Assembly: GCF_001547895.1 (NCBI RefSeq)
Contig: NZ_AP014627.1
Location: forward strand, 4,157,501-4,221,500
Source of the DNA: Pseudomonas sp. Os17
GTDB lineage: Bacteria; Pseudomonadota; Gammaproteobacteria; Pseudomonadales; Pseudomonadaceae
Reading direction: 5' to 3'
Length of the DNA: 64,000 nt
Shown here: piece by piece, positions 17,010-27,451 of the stretch
Layout of the letters: each line of letters starts with the position of its first letter
How positions within the stretch are numbered: position 1 is the first letter of the stretch
Notes under the pieces: generated by a model
What the model was told of the DNA's origin: nothing
Seen by the model: only the letters and a program-made list of their open reading frames with translations
Databases searched by the model: none
Made by a program: the position numbers and the translations under genes

Positions 17010-17651
17010 TCAGAGGCTGGCATCGACCATGCCATGACGAACCGCCAGCAGCGTCAGCTCGACATCGCTGCTGATCGAGAGCTTCTCGAAAATACGATAG
17101 CGATAGGTGTTCACGGTTTTCGGCGACAGACACAGCTTGTCGGAGATGATCTGCACTTTCTGGCAGCCGACAATCATCAGCGCGATCTGAATCTCACGCT
17201 CGGACAACGCGTCGAACGGCGAGTCGCTGGAAGGCTGAAACGATTTGAAGACCAATTGCTGGGCAATCTGCGGGCTGATGTAACGCTGGCCGGCAAATAC
17301 CAGGCGAATCGCCTGGACCATTTCGTTGAGGCCTGCGCCCTTGGTGAGGTAGCCCGCCGCGCCGGCTTGCAGCAGGCGAGTCGGAAACGGATCCTCCTCG
17401 CAGACAGTCACCGCCACGACCTTGATGTCCGGATGGCTGCGCAGCAGCTTGCGCGTGGCTTCAAGACCTCCGATCCCGGGCATCTTGACGTCCATCAGGA
17501 CGACGTCGGGCTTCAGCTCCCGCGCCTTGAGCAGGGATTCTTCCCCTGACTCCGCCTGCCCGACTACTTGCAGGCCATCGATGTCAGCCAACATTCGTGT
17601 AATGCCCGTACGAACGAGATCATGGTCATCGACTACTAGCACCCTAATCAA
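17010..17651 (-). CDS. gacA: Response regulator GacA
   Basis: 213 residues. Receiver domain with Asp8/Asp9, phosphoacceptor Asp54 ([10 protein letters not shown]) and conserved Lys near 104 (YLTKGAG), then a LuxR/NarL-type HTH ([36 protein letters not shown], split by a short loop). The only start giving the full receiver domain ([11 protein letters not shown]) is a TTG at 17651, as described for gacA of P. fluorescens. GacA is phosphorylated by GacS and drives small RNAs that titrate RsmA, thereby controlling secondary metabolism, exoenzymes and biofilm. The uvrC start lies one base after its stop. Confidence 0.97.
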   Translation of the reverse strand: MIRVLVVDDHDLVRTGITRMLADIDGLQVVGQAESGEESLLKARELKPDVVLMDVKMPGIGGLEATRKLLRSHPDIKVVAVTVCEEDPFPTRLLQAGAAGYLTKGAGLNEMVQAIRLVFAGQRYISPQIAQQLVFKSFQPSSDSPFDALSEREIQIALMIVGCQKVQIISDKLCLSPKTVNTYRYRIFEKLSISSDVELTLLAVRHGMVDASL

Positions 17652-17800
17652 GCAGACACCTCGCGATTTGGTCTTTAAAGGTTGCCGGACACCTTAGCAA
17701 AAAAGCGACGTACAAACCTAATCACAAGCGCTATATAAAATTCATCGGCGAGCGATAAAGCCACGCCGCCTGCCAGACCGCAGGCCGCGTCGCACCTTCA

Positions 17801-17820
17801 GGCCCCGGCAGCCCGGGGCC
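17801..17820. terminator. GC-rich hairpin after the GNAT gene
   Basis: GGCCCCGG and CCGGGGCC flank CAGC three bases beyond the acetyltransferase stop codon. There is no T-run, so it may be a processing barrier or a Rho-type end rather than a strict intrinsic terminator. Confidence 0.45.
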
Positions 17821-17822
17821 CG

Positions 17823-18275
17823 CTACCCGGGTCCGGGGCCTGCGACAGTAGGACGCTCCATGCGCCAGAAACACTCCTCCTCCCCCACCACCTGCAACCC
17901 CATCCGTTCATACAGACGCTGCGCCGGGTTGTCCTTGAACACGGTCAGGCGCAACAGGCCAAGGTGCTCCTGGCGCGCTCGCTCCAAGAGCCGCGCCAGG
18001 ACCCAGGCGCCGGCACCGCGCCCGCGCCACGCCTGCAGCACATGCAATTCACGAATATACAGGGCCCGCAGGTCCCGACTCAGGCTGACATAGCCCAGCA
18101 CCTCGTCTGCCTGGCAGATCAGCAGATTCTCGCGACCGGCCCAGGCCACATCGAACGCCTCATCGAGCCATAGCAGGTCATTGCGAATGTAATAGCCGAG
18201 CATGGTCGAGCGGGTCAGGTCCCGGGCGAAAGCCAGGTCGGCCGCTGACGCCGGGCGCAATTGCAGTGCATTCAT
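17823..18275 (-). CDS. GNAT-family N-acetyltransferase
   Basis: 150 residues from ATG 18275, which shares one base with the upstream nitrilase stop (TGATG), so the pair is translationally coupled. The acetyl-CoA binding motif A is visible (IRELHVLQAWRGRGAGAWVLARLLERA: the V-x5-R-G-x-G pattern around residues 88-115), followed by LTVFKDNPAQRLYERMGLQVVGEE, the standard motif B. The N-terminal part (LRPASAADLAFARDLTRSTM) is typical of the family. It transfers an acetyl group to an unknown small molecule or protein. The coupling to a nitrilase-family amidase could mean shared metabolism of an amide or amine. Confidence 0.88.
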   Translation of the reverse strand: MNALQLRPASAADLAFARDLTRSTMLGYYIRNDLLWLDEAFDVAWAGRENLLICQADEVLGYVSLSRDLRALYIRELHVLQAWRGRGAGAWVLARLLERARQEHLGLLRLTVFKDNPAQRLYERMGLQVVGEEECFWRMERPTVAGPGPG

Positions 18276-19030
18276 CAGCCGGCCACCGGCACAACCCGGG
18301 CCTGCCATTGCCCGGCCACGCAGCGAGCAATCAACAGCGCTTCGCCACCCCCCTCCACGGCGCCCAGCAACTGGCCGTCACGGCCCCAGATCGCGCTACG
18401 CCCGGCACAGGCCCAGCCACCGCTGGGACCGCCATGATTGGCCATCAACAGCACAATGCCGTAGTCCCGGGCATAACCTTGCAACAAGGCGCTGTCGGCG
18501 GCATAACCGCCCTCGCTGATCAGCACTCCAGCAGCATAGATGTCGGCACCAGCAGCCACTGCAGCCTGTACGTGACTGGCATGACAAAAATCCGCGCACA
18601 CCGCCAGGGCCAACCTCGCCTCTGCCAGTTGCAGCGGCGCCCCGCCCGTGCCCGGAGCAAAGAAGCGCTCCTCTCCGGCATGCAGATGCTGCTTGCTGTA
18701 CACCGCCAGCGAGCCGTCGGCTGCCAGCACCAGCGCCCCGATCAGCACCGGCCCGTCCTCCGCCATGCGAATCGGCAAGCCCACCACCGCCGTCAGTTGC
18801 AGTTCCCGGGCCAGGTCCCGCAGCGGCTGCAAACGTGGGGAATCCGGTGCCAGCGCCAGTTGCGCGGCCAGTGGCGGCTCATAACCGGTCAGGGACAGTT
18901 CGGGAAACACCAGGACCTGCACCCCCTGTTGCGCCGCCAGCCGCATCAGATGCTGATGCCGGGCCAGATTCCCCTGCCAGTCGCCAGCAATGGATACCGA
19001 TTGGGCGGCAGCGAGGGTCAGCACGGTCAT
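18275..19030 (-). CDS. Nitrilase-superfamily carbon-nitrogen hydrolase
   Basis: 251 residues from ATG 19030 with AAGGAAT upstream; the upstream frame is not part of the domain. The Glu-Lys-Cys triad is clear: Glu44 (VFPELSLTGY), Lys113 (YSKQHLHAGEERFF) and Cys145 (LAVCADFCH). The fold signature AAAQSVSIAGDWQGNLARH at the start and the NHGGPSGGW segment near the end are also typical. It most likely hydrolyses a small amide; family members include omega-amidase and carbamoylputrescine hydrolase, but the specificity is not clear. Cytoplasmic. Co-translated with the GNAT gene downstream. Confidence 0.88.
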   Translation of the reverse strand: MTVLTLAAAQSVSIAGDWQGNLARHQHLMRLAAQQGVQVLVFPELSLTGYEPPLAAQLALAPDSPRLQPLRDLARELQLTAVVGLPIRMAEDGPVLIGALVLAADGSLAVYSKQHLHAGEERFFAPGTGGAPLQLAEARLALAVCADFCHASHVQAAVAAGADIYAAGVLISEGGYAADSALLQGYARDYGIVLLMANHGGPSGGWACAGRSAIWGRDGQLLGAVEGGGEALLIARCVAGQWQARVVPVAG

Positions 19031-19188
19031 GGAGATTCCTTGGCGGGGCAATGAGGGGGAGCGGCGAGTGTGGCATAAATCCTGGCGGCGCTTAATCCAT
19101 CGCCCGAGACAACAGCGTCCATAGAAATTACTGATTGAATCGCGGCCCTGGCCTCTAGTAAGCTCGCCCCACTTCACGGAGAAACCCC

Positions 19189-19323
19189 ATGCTGTCCCAG
19201 ACCCCTTCCCTGCACCGCCACACCGCCAGCGCACTGCGTTCGGTTGCGGCTGCCCGGGTCAATGGCAACCTGGCTCCGGTCAACTTTTATTTTGGGTATT
19301 GGTTTAGCCACTGGCGCGCCTGA
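19189..19323 (+). CDS. Aromatic-rich leader peptide of the DAHP synthase gene (leader 1)
   Basis: A 44-codon ORF with a good ribosome site (GGAG seven bases before ATG). The N-terminal part is unremarkable (MLSQTPSLHRHTAS), but the last third reads VNFYFGYWFSHWRA: three Phe, two Tyr and two Trp within eleven codons. This is the composition of an attenuator leader. Codons for the aromatic run lie in the loop/left arm of a hairpin (19292-19330), and a strong terminator follows 48 bases after the stop. The next full gene is a DAHP synthase, the entry enzyme of aromatic amino-acid synthesis. The inference is that stalling at scarce Phe/Tyr/Trp codons switches the RNA to read-through. Confidence 0.8.
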   Translation: MLSQTPSLHRHTASALRSVAAARVNGNLAPVNFYFGYWFSHWRA

Positions 19324-19330
19324 TACCCAA
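19292..19330 (+). promoter_or_regulatory. Pause/anti-antiterminator hairpin over the aromatic codons
   Basis: TTGGGTAT (19292-19299) and ATACCCAA (19323-19330) pair perfectly around the TGGTTTAGCCACTGG region of leader 1. The overlapping CCAACCGG (19327-19334) can instead pair, with one mismatch, with CCGGTCGG (19376-19383) in the left arm of the terminator, giving the alternative antiterminator expected of a trp/phe-type attenuator. Confidence 0.65.
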
Positions 19331-19370
19331 CCGGCGCCCACTTTGACGGGTCGCCTACCAGAGAAATCTC

Positions 19371-19409
19371 AACCCCCGGTCGGCCTCCCGACCGGGGGTT
19401 TTGTTTTTT
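19371..19409 (+). terminator. Attenuator terminator upstream of the DAHP synthase gene
   Basis: A perfect 13-base stem AACCCCCGGTCGG / CCGACCGGGGGTT with loop CCTC, followed by TTGTTTTTT. It stands between leader 1 and leader 2, more than 260 bases before the DAHP synthase start, so unless it is bypassed the synthase is not transcribed from the leader promoter. Confidence 0.9.
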
Positions 19410-19471
19410 CCGGCACCACGTTTTCAACCACGACTTTTCTGCAACACACCGAACTTACTGAGGATTGCCCC

Positions 19472-19624
19472 ATGAACTACGCCACCTATTACCGCTACGA
19501 CATGTTTTCCGCCTGGCGATTTAGCAGCCTCCGCTCGGGACAGCCTGCCGCCTCCGATCGGTCACCTACCGGTGGCAATTGCACACTGATGGCCAGTACG
19601 GCCAATTGTCGAACACCCCAGTAG
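19472..19624 (+). CDS. Second aromatic-rich short ORF (leader 2) before the DAHP synthase
   Basis: A 50-codon ORF, ATG at 19472 with AGGA seven bases upstream. Its N-terminus MNYATYYRYDMFSAWRF has four Tyr, two Phe and one Trp in 17 residues; the rest is plain (SSLRSGQPAAS...). It ends 46 bases before the DAHP synthase ATG. A GC stem TGCCGCC/GGTGGCA (19546-19577) lies inside, but I see no T-run terminator after it. It could be a second, Tyr-biased sensor acting on transcription or on translation of the synthase; alternatively it could be a real small protein. Confidence 0.6.
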   Translation: MNYATYYRYDMFSAWRFSSLRSGQPAASDRSPTGGNCTLMASTANCRTPQ

Positions 19625-19670
19625 GGCCGCGCGCGGGACATCACCCGCCGCCCGCCCAGGAAGACCGCAC

Positions 19671-20762
19671 ATGAACTCGTCCGTATCCGCTCTGCCCCTG
19701 TCCGCCCACGTCAGCGCCAATGAACCCCTGACCCGGCGCCTGCCCAGCTCCCTGGAGCTCAAGCAGCAACTGCCGCTGTCCCTGGCCCTGAGCCAGCAAG
19801 TTGCCAACCACCGCCTGGCGGTGCGCGCCATTCTCGAAGGTCGCGACCCACGCCTGCTGGTCGTCGTCGGCCCCTGCTCCATCCACGACCCGCAATCGGC
19901 CCTGGAATACGCCGCCAACCTGGCCCGCCTGGCCGAAGAGTTGAGCGACCAGATGCTCCTGGTGATGCGCGCCTACGTGGAAAAGCCCCGCACCACCGTC
20001 GGCTGGAAAGGCCTGGCCTACGACCCGCACCTGGATGGCAGCGACGACATGGCCGGCGGCCTGAGCCTGTCCCGGGACCTGATGCGCGAGATGCTGCGCC
20101 TGGGCCTGCCGATCGCCACCGAACTGCTGCAACCCATGGCCGCCGGCTACTTCGACGATCTGCTGAGCTGGGTGGCCATTGGCGCGCGCACCACCGAATC
20201 GCAGATCCACCGGGAAATGGCCAGCGGCCTGGAAATGCCCGTGGGCTTCAAGAACGGCACCGACGGCGGCGTCGCCATCGCCTGTGACGCCATGCGTTCG
20301 GCGGCGCACCCGCACCGTCACTTCGGCATCGACAGCCAGGGCCACCCGGCGATCATCCAGACCCCGGGCAACCCCGACACCCACCTGGTGCTGCGCGGCG
20401 GCCATCGCGGGCCGAACTACGACCGCCAGAGCGTGGCCCAGGTCCAGCGCGACCTGCACAAGCTGAAGATCCCGGCGCGGATCATGGTCGATTGCAGCCA
20501 CGCCAACAGCGGCAAGGACCCGTTGCGCCAGCCGGCGGTGTTCAACGAGGTCCTGGAGCAACGCCTGCAGGGCGATCGCTCGCTGGTCGCAGTGATGCTG
20601 GAAAGCCACCTGTTCGAAGGCTGCCAACCCTTAAGCGGCCAACTGCGCTACGGCGTGTCGGTGACCGACGGCTGCCTGGGCTGGGCCGCCACCGAGCAAT
20701 TGCTGCGCCGCGGCGCAGAACAACTGCAACAAGCAGGCAAGGTCGCCGCCGTCCCCGCCTGA
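19671..20762 (+). CDS. aroF: 3-deoxy-7-phosphoheptulonate (DAHP) synthase, class I
   Basis: 363 residues, class I AroF/G/H length. Condenses phosphoenolpyruvate with erythrose 4-phosphate to open the shikimate pathway in the cytoplasm. Seen: VVVGPCSIHDPQSALEYA, the MRAYVEKPRTTVGWKGLAYDP loop that binds substrates, GARTTESQIHREMASGLEMPVGFKNGTDG, and metal-ligand regions IMVDCSHANS and ESHLFEGCQ. The start has AGGAAGA upstream. Feedback class (Tyr, Phe or Trp) cannot be decided by eye, so the symbol is only a family label. Two aromatic-rich leader ORFs and a terminator upstream suggest control by attenuation, in addition to enzyme feedback. Confidence 0.93.
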   Translation: MNSSVSALPLSAHVSANEPLTRRLPSSLELKQQLPLSLALSQQVANHRLAVRAILEGRDPRLLVVVGPCSIHDPQSALEYAANLARLAEELSDQMLLVMRAYVEKPRTTVGWKGLAYDPHLDGSDDMAGGLSLSRDLMREMLRLGLPIATELLQPMAAGYFDDLLSWVAIGARTTESQIHREMASGLEMPVGFKNGTDGGVAIACDAMRSAAHPHRHFGIDSQGHPAIIQTPGNPDTHLVLRGGHRGPNYDRQSVAQVQRDLHKLKIPARIMVDCSHANSGKDPLRQPAVFNEVLEQRLQGDRSLVAVMLESHLFEGCQPLSGQLRYGVSVTDGCLGWAATEQLLRRGAEQLQQAGKVAAVPA

Positions 20763-20889
20763 CCGCCAGCGCCCCAACCCCGCCCGCCGCCCGCGCAAGC
20801 GCCGGGCGGCAACGCTTTGCAGGAACTTTGACAAGAAATAGCCACCTGAATCCGGTAGGCTCTCAACTTTCTTGAAAGGAGCAACATCC

Positions 20890-21171
20890 ATGGCCAAAGC
20901 CACTGCCCGTCACATCCTGGTTGCCAGCGAAGCCAAGTGCAACGAACTCAAAGCCGAGATCGAAGCCGGCGCCGACTTCGCCGAAGTCGCGAAAAAGAAC
21001 TCCACCTGCCCGTCCAGCCGCGACGGCGGCAACCTGGGCTCCTTCGGCCCGGGCCAGATGGTCAAGGAATTCGACACCGTGGTGTTCAGCGCCCCGGTCA
21101 ACGTCGTGCAAGGCCCGGTGAAGACCCAGTTCGGCTACCACCTGCTGGAAGTCACCAGCCGCCAGGACTGA
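20890..21171 (+). CDS. ppiC: Peptidyl-prolyl cis-trans isomerase, parvulin type
   Basis: 93 residues from ATG 20890 (MAKATARHILV), with AAGGAG upstream; the six codons before are not needed. A single parvulin domain: ARHILV, KKNSTCPSSRDGGNLGSFGPGQMVKEFD, and GPVKTQFGYHLLEV, all core PpiC signatures including the conserved His near each end. No signal peptide, hence a cytoplasmic foldase. A second stand-alone parvulin lies at 36407-36682 and differs in sequence. Monocistronic: a stem (21194-21221) follows. Confidence 0.95.
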   Translation: MAKATARHILVASEAKCNELKAEIEAGADFAEVAKKNSTCPSSRDGGNLGSFGPGQMVKEFDTVVFSAPVNVVQGPVKTQFGYHLLEVTSRQD

Positions 21172-21193
21172 TCCCCTCGCGCTTGTGCCTGCT

Positions 21194-21221
21194 CAACGGC
21201 CCGCCTCCTGGTGGGCCGTTG
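21194..21221 (+). terminator. Hairpin after ppiC
   Basis: CAACGGCCC and GGGCCGTTG pair perfectly 22 bases after the ppiC stop. The downstream bases are not T-rich, so this is a likely but not classical terminator. A second hairpin AGCGGC/GCCGCT follows near 21231-21257, before yejA. Confidence 0.6.
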
Positions 21222-21302
21222 CGCTTGTAAAAGCGGCTGGCCAGTCACAGGCCGCTAGCGTACAAATCGTGGTCATCGATCACCCGGCTCCTAAGGCTGA
21301 CA

Positions 21303-23165
21303 ATGCGACTGCTTTCCTCCACTGTGCTTTTCACCGTCCTGCTACTGGGCGCCGCGGGTGCCCAGGCGGCACCGCAACACGCCATGACCGTCTACGGCGA
21401 ACCGGCCAAGTATCCCCAGGGCTTCAGCCACTTCGACTACGTCAACCCCCAGGCCCCCAAGGGCGGAACCCTGCGCCGCTCGGCCATCGAGATCGGCCGT
21501 TTCGACCATGTGCTGCCTTATATAGACAAGGGCATCGGCGTCTCCCAGCTCGACGGCCTGGTTTATTCGCCCCTGGCCCTGCGCTCCCTGGACGAGCCCT
21601 ACACCGTCTACGGCCTGGTGGCACAGAAGATGGAGCGCGCCGAAGACGGCCTGTGGCTGCGCTTCTACCTCAACCCCAAGGCCCGCTTCGCCGATAACAC
21701 GCCGATCACCGCCGAAGACGTGCGCTACAGCTACGACCTGCTGATGACCCAGGGCAGCATGCGCTACCGCACCCAGTTCGAGGACGTCAAAGGCGTCACC
21801 GTGGAATCGCCGCGGGTGGTGCGTTTCGACTTCAAGAGCAACGAAAACCGCACCCTGCCCCTGGATATCGCGACCCTGCCGGTGTTCCCCGAACACTGGT
21901 GGAAGAGTCGCGACTTCGCCGCTGGCGGTGGCTATGAAGCGCCCCTGGGCAGCGGCCCCTATCGGGTGGCCAAGGTGGATTCGGGCAACAGCATCACCTT
22001 TGCCCGCAACCCCGACTGGTGGGGCAAGGACCTGCCGGTCAGCCGCGGCCTGTACAACTTCGATCATTTCAGCGTCGAGTACTTCGGCGATATCGACGTC
22101 GCCCGCCAAGTGCTGCGCGGCGGCGCCTACGACTACAACCGCGAATTCTCCGCCACCGGCTATTCCATCGGCTACGACAGCCCGGCCCTGAACGACGGCC
22201 GCCTGCAAAAGGCCCACCTGGCCCGATCGGCGCCGCAACCGGCCCAGGGCTACGTGTTCAACCTCGACCGGCCGGTGTTCCAGGACCGCCGGGTGCGCCA
22301 GGCCCTGGCCATGCTCTGGGATTTCGAATGGAGCAACCGGCAGATGATGCGCAACCTCTACATCCGCCAGCAGAGCTTCTTCTCCAACACCCCGCTGGCG
22401 GCCCGCAGCCTGCCGGACGCCGAAGAGCTGAAGATCCTCGAACCGCTGCGCGGGCAGATCCCCGACGAAGTCTTCACCCAGGTCTTCGAAGCACCGAAAA
22501 CCGACGGCAGCGGCGTGATCCGCGACAAGCAACTGCAGGCCCTGGCCCTGCTGGAACAGGCCGGCTGGAAAGCCGAGGGCGACAAACTGGTGAATGCCGA
22601 CGGCGAACCCCTGAGCTTCACCTTCCTCATCACCCAGGGCTCCATCGAACGCCTGCTGCTGCCCTACAAGCGCAACCTGGCACAGATCGGCATCAGCCTG
22701 AACATCCGCCGCATCGACCCCTCGCAATACGTCAACCGCCTGATGGCCAGGGACTACGACATGATCGTCACCGGCTACCCGGTGACCACCTCACCGGGCA
22801 TGGAGCTGCACAACTACTTCGGCTCGGCCGCGGCCAACGATCCGGGCTCCAACAACTACATGGTGCTCAAGAACCCGGCGGTGGACAGCCTGCTCAACGG
22901 CCTGGTGAAAGCCACCAGCCAGCCGGAGATGCTGCGCTACGCCCACGCCCTGGACCGGGTGCTGCAGTGGAACTACTACTGGATCGCCAACTACTACCCG
23001 CCCGGCACCTCCACGGTGTGGTGGAACCGCTTCGGCATGCCCAAGGTGCCGGCGAGCAACGACGAAGCCATCGAAAGCTGGTGGGAAGTCAGCAGCACCG
23101 CGCTGACCAATGAACAGATGGCCGCCGAGCTGATCCGCCGTGGCCAACCCGGAGGGCGCCACTGA
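21303..23165 (+). CDS. yejA: Oligopeptide ABC transporter, periplasmic binding protein (YejA-type)
   Basis: 620 residues with signal peptide [22 protein letters not shown]. It is a family 5 (oligopeptide) solute-binding protein: [55 protein letters not shown] and [15 protein letters not shown] are characteristic, and its closest style is E. coli YejA and Pseudomonas NppA (microcin C and peptidyl-nucleoside uptake). First gene of a four-gene operon; its stop overlaps the yejB start by one base. Probably imports short peptides or peptide-nucleotide antibiotics. Confidence 0.92.
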   Translation: MRLLSSTVLFTVLLLGAAGAQAAPQHAMTVYGEPAKYPQGFSHFDYVNPQAPKGGTLRRSAIEIGRFDHVLPYIDKGIGVSQLDGLVYSPLALRSLDEPYTVYGLVAQKMERAEDGLWLRFYLNPKARFADNTPITAEDVRYSYDLLMTQGSMRYRTQFEDVKGVTVESPRVVRFDFKSNENRTLPLDIATLPVFPEHWWKSRDFAAGGGYEAPLGSGPYRVAKVDSGNSITFARNPDWWGKDLPVSRGLYNFDHFSVEYFGDIDVARQVLRGGAYDYNREFSATGYSIGYDSPALNDGRLQKAHLARSAPQPAQGYVFNLDRPVFQDRRVRQALAMLWDFEWSNRQMMRNLYIRQQSFFSNTPLAARSLPDAEELKILEPLRGQIPDEVFTQVFEAPKTDGSGVIRDKQLQALALLEQAGWKAEGDKLVNADGEPLSFTFLITQGSIERLLLPYKRNLAQIGISLNIRRIDPSQYVNRLMARDYDMIVTGYPVTTSPGMELHNYFGSAAANDPGSNNYMVLKNPAVDSLLNGLVKATSQPEMLRYAHALDRVLQWNYYWIANYYPPGTSTVWWNRFGMPKVPASNDEAIESWWEVSSTALTNEQMAAELIRRGQPGGRH

Positions 23166-24226
23166 TGCCGGCCTACATCCTGCGGCGCCTGCTGCTGATC
23201 ATTCCGACCCTGCTGATCATCCTTCTGGTGAACTTCGTCATCGTCCAGGCCGCCCCCGGCGGCCCGGTGGAACAGGCCATCGCCCGCCTGCAAGGGATCG
23301 GCGGCGGCGCGGTCGGCGGCTCCGCCGATGCCATGAGCAGCAGCGGCTCCCGAGCCAGCCGCGGCCTGGACCCCAAACTGATCCAGGACATCGAGAAGCA
23401 GTACGGCTTCGACAAGCCGGCCCACGAGCGCCTGTGGCTGATGCTGAAAAGCTACGCCCGGCTGGACTTCGGCAAGAGCTTCTTCCGTGGCGCCACGGTC
23501 ACCGACCTGATCCTGGAAAAAATGCCGGTGACCATCTCCCTCGGCCTCTGGGCCACCCTGATCACCTACCTGGTGTCGATCCCCCTGGGCATTCGCAAGG
23601 CGGTGCACCACGGCAGCCACTTCGACATCTGGAGCAGCACCGCGATCATCATCGGCTACGCCATGCCGGCCTTCCTGTTCGCCATGTTCCTGATCGTGCT
23701 GTTCGCCGGCGGCACCTCGCTGAACTGGTTCCCGGTGCGCGGCCTGGTCTCGGACAACTTCGAGCAACTGAGCACCCTGGGCAAGGTCGCCGACTACTTC
23801 TGGCACCTGGTGCTGCCAGTCAGCTCCCTGGTGATCGGCGGCTTCGCCACCCTGACCATCCTCACCAAGAACTCCTTTCTCAACGAGATCACCCGTCAGT
23901 ACGTGGTCACCGCCCGGGCCAAGGGCCTGAGCGAACGCCGGGTGCTGTATGGGCATGTGTTCCGCAACGCCATGCTGCTGGTGGTGTCGGGGATCCCCCA
24001 GGCCTTCATCAGCGTGTTCTTCGCCGGCTCCCTGCTGATCGAAGTGATCTTTTCCCTCGACGGCCTGGGCCGCATGAGCTACGAGGCCGCGGTGTCCCGG
24101 GACTACCCGGTGGTGTTCGGCTCGCTGTTCATCTTCACCCTGTTCGGCCTCCTGATAAAACTGATCGGCGACCTGTGCTACACCCTGGTCGACCCGCGCA
24201 TCGACTTCGCCGCGAGGAACGCCTGA
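23165..24226 (+). CDS. yejB: ABC transporter permease (YejB-type)
   Basis: 353 residues, six membrane helices. An N-terminal helix ([21 protein letters not shown]), a periplasmic insertion, and the C-terminal permease core carrying the EAA loop ([29 protein letters not shown]). Overlaps yejA and yejE by one base on either side (TGATG), a pattern of translational coupling that fixes the stoichiometry. Forms the inner-membrane channel with YejE. Confidence 0.94.
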   Translation: MPAYILRRLLLIIPTLLIILLVNFVIVQAAPGGPVEQAIARLQGIGGGAVGGSADAMSSSGSRASRGLDPKLIQDIEKQYGFDKPAHERLWLMLKSYARLDFGKSFFRGATVTDLILEKMPVTISLGLWATLITYLVSIPLGIRKAVHHGSHFDIWSSTAIIIGYAMPAFLFAMFLIVLFAGGTSLNWFPVRGLVSDNFEQLSTLGKVADYFWHLVLPVSSLVIGGFATLTILTKNSFLNEITRQYVVTARAKGLSERRVLYGHVFRNAMLLVVSGIPQAFISVFFAGSLLIEVIFSLDGLGRMSYEAAVSRDYPVVFGSLFIFTLFGLLIKLIGDLCYTLVDPRIDFAARNA

Positions 24227-25248
24227 TGCTCAAGCTTTCTCCCGTGGCCCGCCGGCGCCTGGACCGGTTCAAGCAAAACCGCCGTGGCTGGTGGTCGCTG
24301 TGGCTGTTCATCGGCCTGTTCATCCTGACCCTGGGCGGCGAGCTGATCGCCAACGACAAGCCGCTGGTGGTCAGCTACCAGGGCTCGTTGTACTTCCCGG
24401 TGTTCAAGCGCTACACCGAGCAGGAATTCGGCGGCCAGCTGCCGTTCCAGGCCGACTACCGCAGCGACTACGTGCAGCAGCTGATCCGCAAGGACGGTGG
24501 CTGGCTGCTGTTCCCGCCGATCCCCTTCAGCGAAGACACACCCAACTACGACTTGACCCAGCCCGCCCCCAGCCCGCCGAGCAAGGTCAACTGGCTGGGC
24601 ACCGACGACCAGGCCCGGGACGTGGCCGCGCGGGTGATCTACGGCGCCCGGGTGTCGATCCTGTTCGCCCTGGCCCTGACCGCCATCAGCGCCCTGATCG
24701 GCATCGCCGCCGGCGCCCTGCAAGGCTATTACGGTGGCTGGGTCGACCTCTTGGGCCAGCGCCTGCTGGAAGTCTGGTCCGGGCTGCCGGTGCTCTACCT
24801 GCTGATCATCCTCTCGGGGTTCGTCGAGCCGAACTTCTGGTGGTTGCTGGGGATCATGGCGCTGTTCTCCTGGCTGGCCCTGGTGGACGTGGTGCGCGCC
24901 GAGTTCCTGCGCGGGCGCAACCTGGAGTACGTCAAGGCCGCCCGAGCCCTGGGCCTGAGCGACCGCAAGGTGATCCTGCGGCACATCCTGCCCAACGCGA
25001 TGAACGCCACCCTGAGCTACCTGCCGTTCATCCTCACCGGCGCCATCTCAACCCTCACCGCCCTGGACTTCCTCGGCTTCGGCATGCCCGCCGGCAGCGC
25101 TTCCCTGGGCGAGTTGATCGGCCAGGGCAAGCAGAACCTGCAGGCGCCATGGCTGGGGCTGACGGCGTTTTTCACCCTGGCGCTGATCCTTTCGCTGCTG
25201 GTGTTTATCGGCGAAGCGTTGCGCGATGCCTTTGATCCACGATCTTGA
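24226..25248 (+). CDS. yejE: ABC transporter permease (YejE-type)
   Basis: 340 residues from ATG 24226. The same open frame runs back to 23140 through yejB but that part is a shadow. An N-terminal helix (WWSLWLFIGLFILTLGGELI) is followed by a periplasmic stretch with NWLGTDDQARDVAARVIYG, the usual second-permease entry motif, and the EAA loop (EFLRGRNLEYVKAARALGLSDRKVI). Pairs with YejB. The gene is followed by the ATPase gene after 14 bases. Confidence 0.94.
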   Translation: MLKLSPVARRRLDRFKQNRRGWWSLWLFIGLFILTLGGELIANDKPLVVSYQGSLYFPVFKRYTEQEFGGQLPFQADYRSDYVQQLIRKDGGWLLFPPIPFSEDTPNYDLTQPAPSPPSKVNWLGTDDQARDVAARVIYGARVSILFALALTAISALIGIAAGALQGYYGGWVDLLGQRLLEVWSGLPVLYLLIILSGFVEPNFWWLLGIMALFSWLALVDVVRAEFLRGRNLEYVKAARALGLSDRKVILRHILPNAMNATLSYLPFILTGAISTLTALDFLGFGMPAGSASLGELIGQGKQNLQAPWLGLTAFFTLALILSLLVFIGEALRDAFDPRS

Positions 25249-25262
25249 AGCGGACGGTAGCA

Positions 25263-26837
<1,575 letters not shown>

Positions 26838-26850
26838 CCCGCCGCCGACG

Positions 26851-27394
26851 ACCCTTTTTCGCAGCCTCGCAGGCTCGGCAGCGGCTACAGAAGGCACACC
26901 GTTCTTTGTAGCCGCTGCCGCAGGCTGCGAACGGCTGCGCAGCAGACGCTGCCCTAGAGACCGCCGAAGGTCCTGCGGCCCTTTACGCAGCCTCGCAGGC
27001 TCGACAGCGGCGACAGAAGGCGCGCGGTTCTTTGTAGCCGCTGCCGCAGGCTGCGAACGGCTGCGCAGCAGACGCTGCCCTCAAGGCCGCCGAAGGTCCT
27101 GCGGCCCTTTGCGCAGCCTCGCAGGCTCGGCAGCGGCTACAGAAGGCGCGCGGTTCTTTGTAGCCGCTGCCGCAGGCTGCGAACGGCCGCGCAGCAGACG
27201 CTGCCCTCAAGGCCGCCGAAGGTCCTGCGGCCCTTTGCGCAGCCTCGCAGGCTCGGCAGCGGCGACAGAAGGCGCGCGGTTCTTTGTAGCCGCTGCCGCA
27301 GGCTGCGAACGGCTGCGCAGCAGACGCTGCCCTCAAGGCCGCCGAAGGTCCTGCGGCCCTTTACGCAGCCTCGCAGGCTCGGCAGCGGCTACAG
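26851..27394. repeat. Tandem array with 126-bp period, REP-like
   Basis: The word GTTCTTTGTAGCCGCTGCCG starts at 26901, 27027, 27153 and 27279, giving exactly 126 bases between copies; partial copies complete about 4.3 units. Each unit holds two opposed stems, GGCTCGGCAGCGGCTACAG and TGTAGCCGCTGCCGCAGGCT, so a unit is a REP doublet. Because 126 is divisible by three, long frames run through on both strands; these are not genes. A related single copy is at 33531-33642. The flanks 26838-26850 and 27395-27451 hold no gene. Confidence 0.9.
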
Positions 27395-27451
27395 CACAAC
27401 AACCGGGGCAGACTGCGGCATAATCGCCGCGCCCATTTTCAGGATGCCGCC

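Noticed and set aside
19244..19624. A 126-codon ORF spanning the attenuator
   Set aside because: Its upstream part crosses the terminator and lacks a ribosome site; only the last 50 codons, with their own AGGA-ATG, are kept as leader 2.
26983..27423. ORFs of repeated 42-residue units in the tandem array
   Set aside because: They result from a 126-bp repeat period divisible by three, occur on both strands and have no start signals; REP-type DNA is non-coding.
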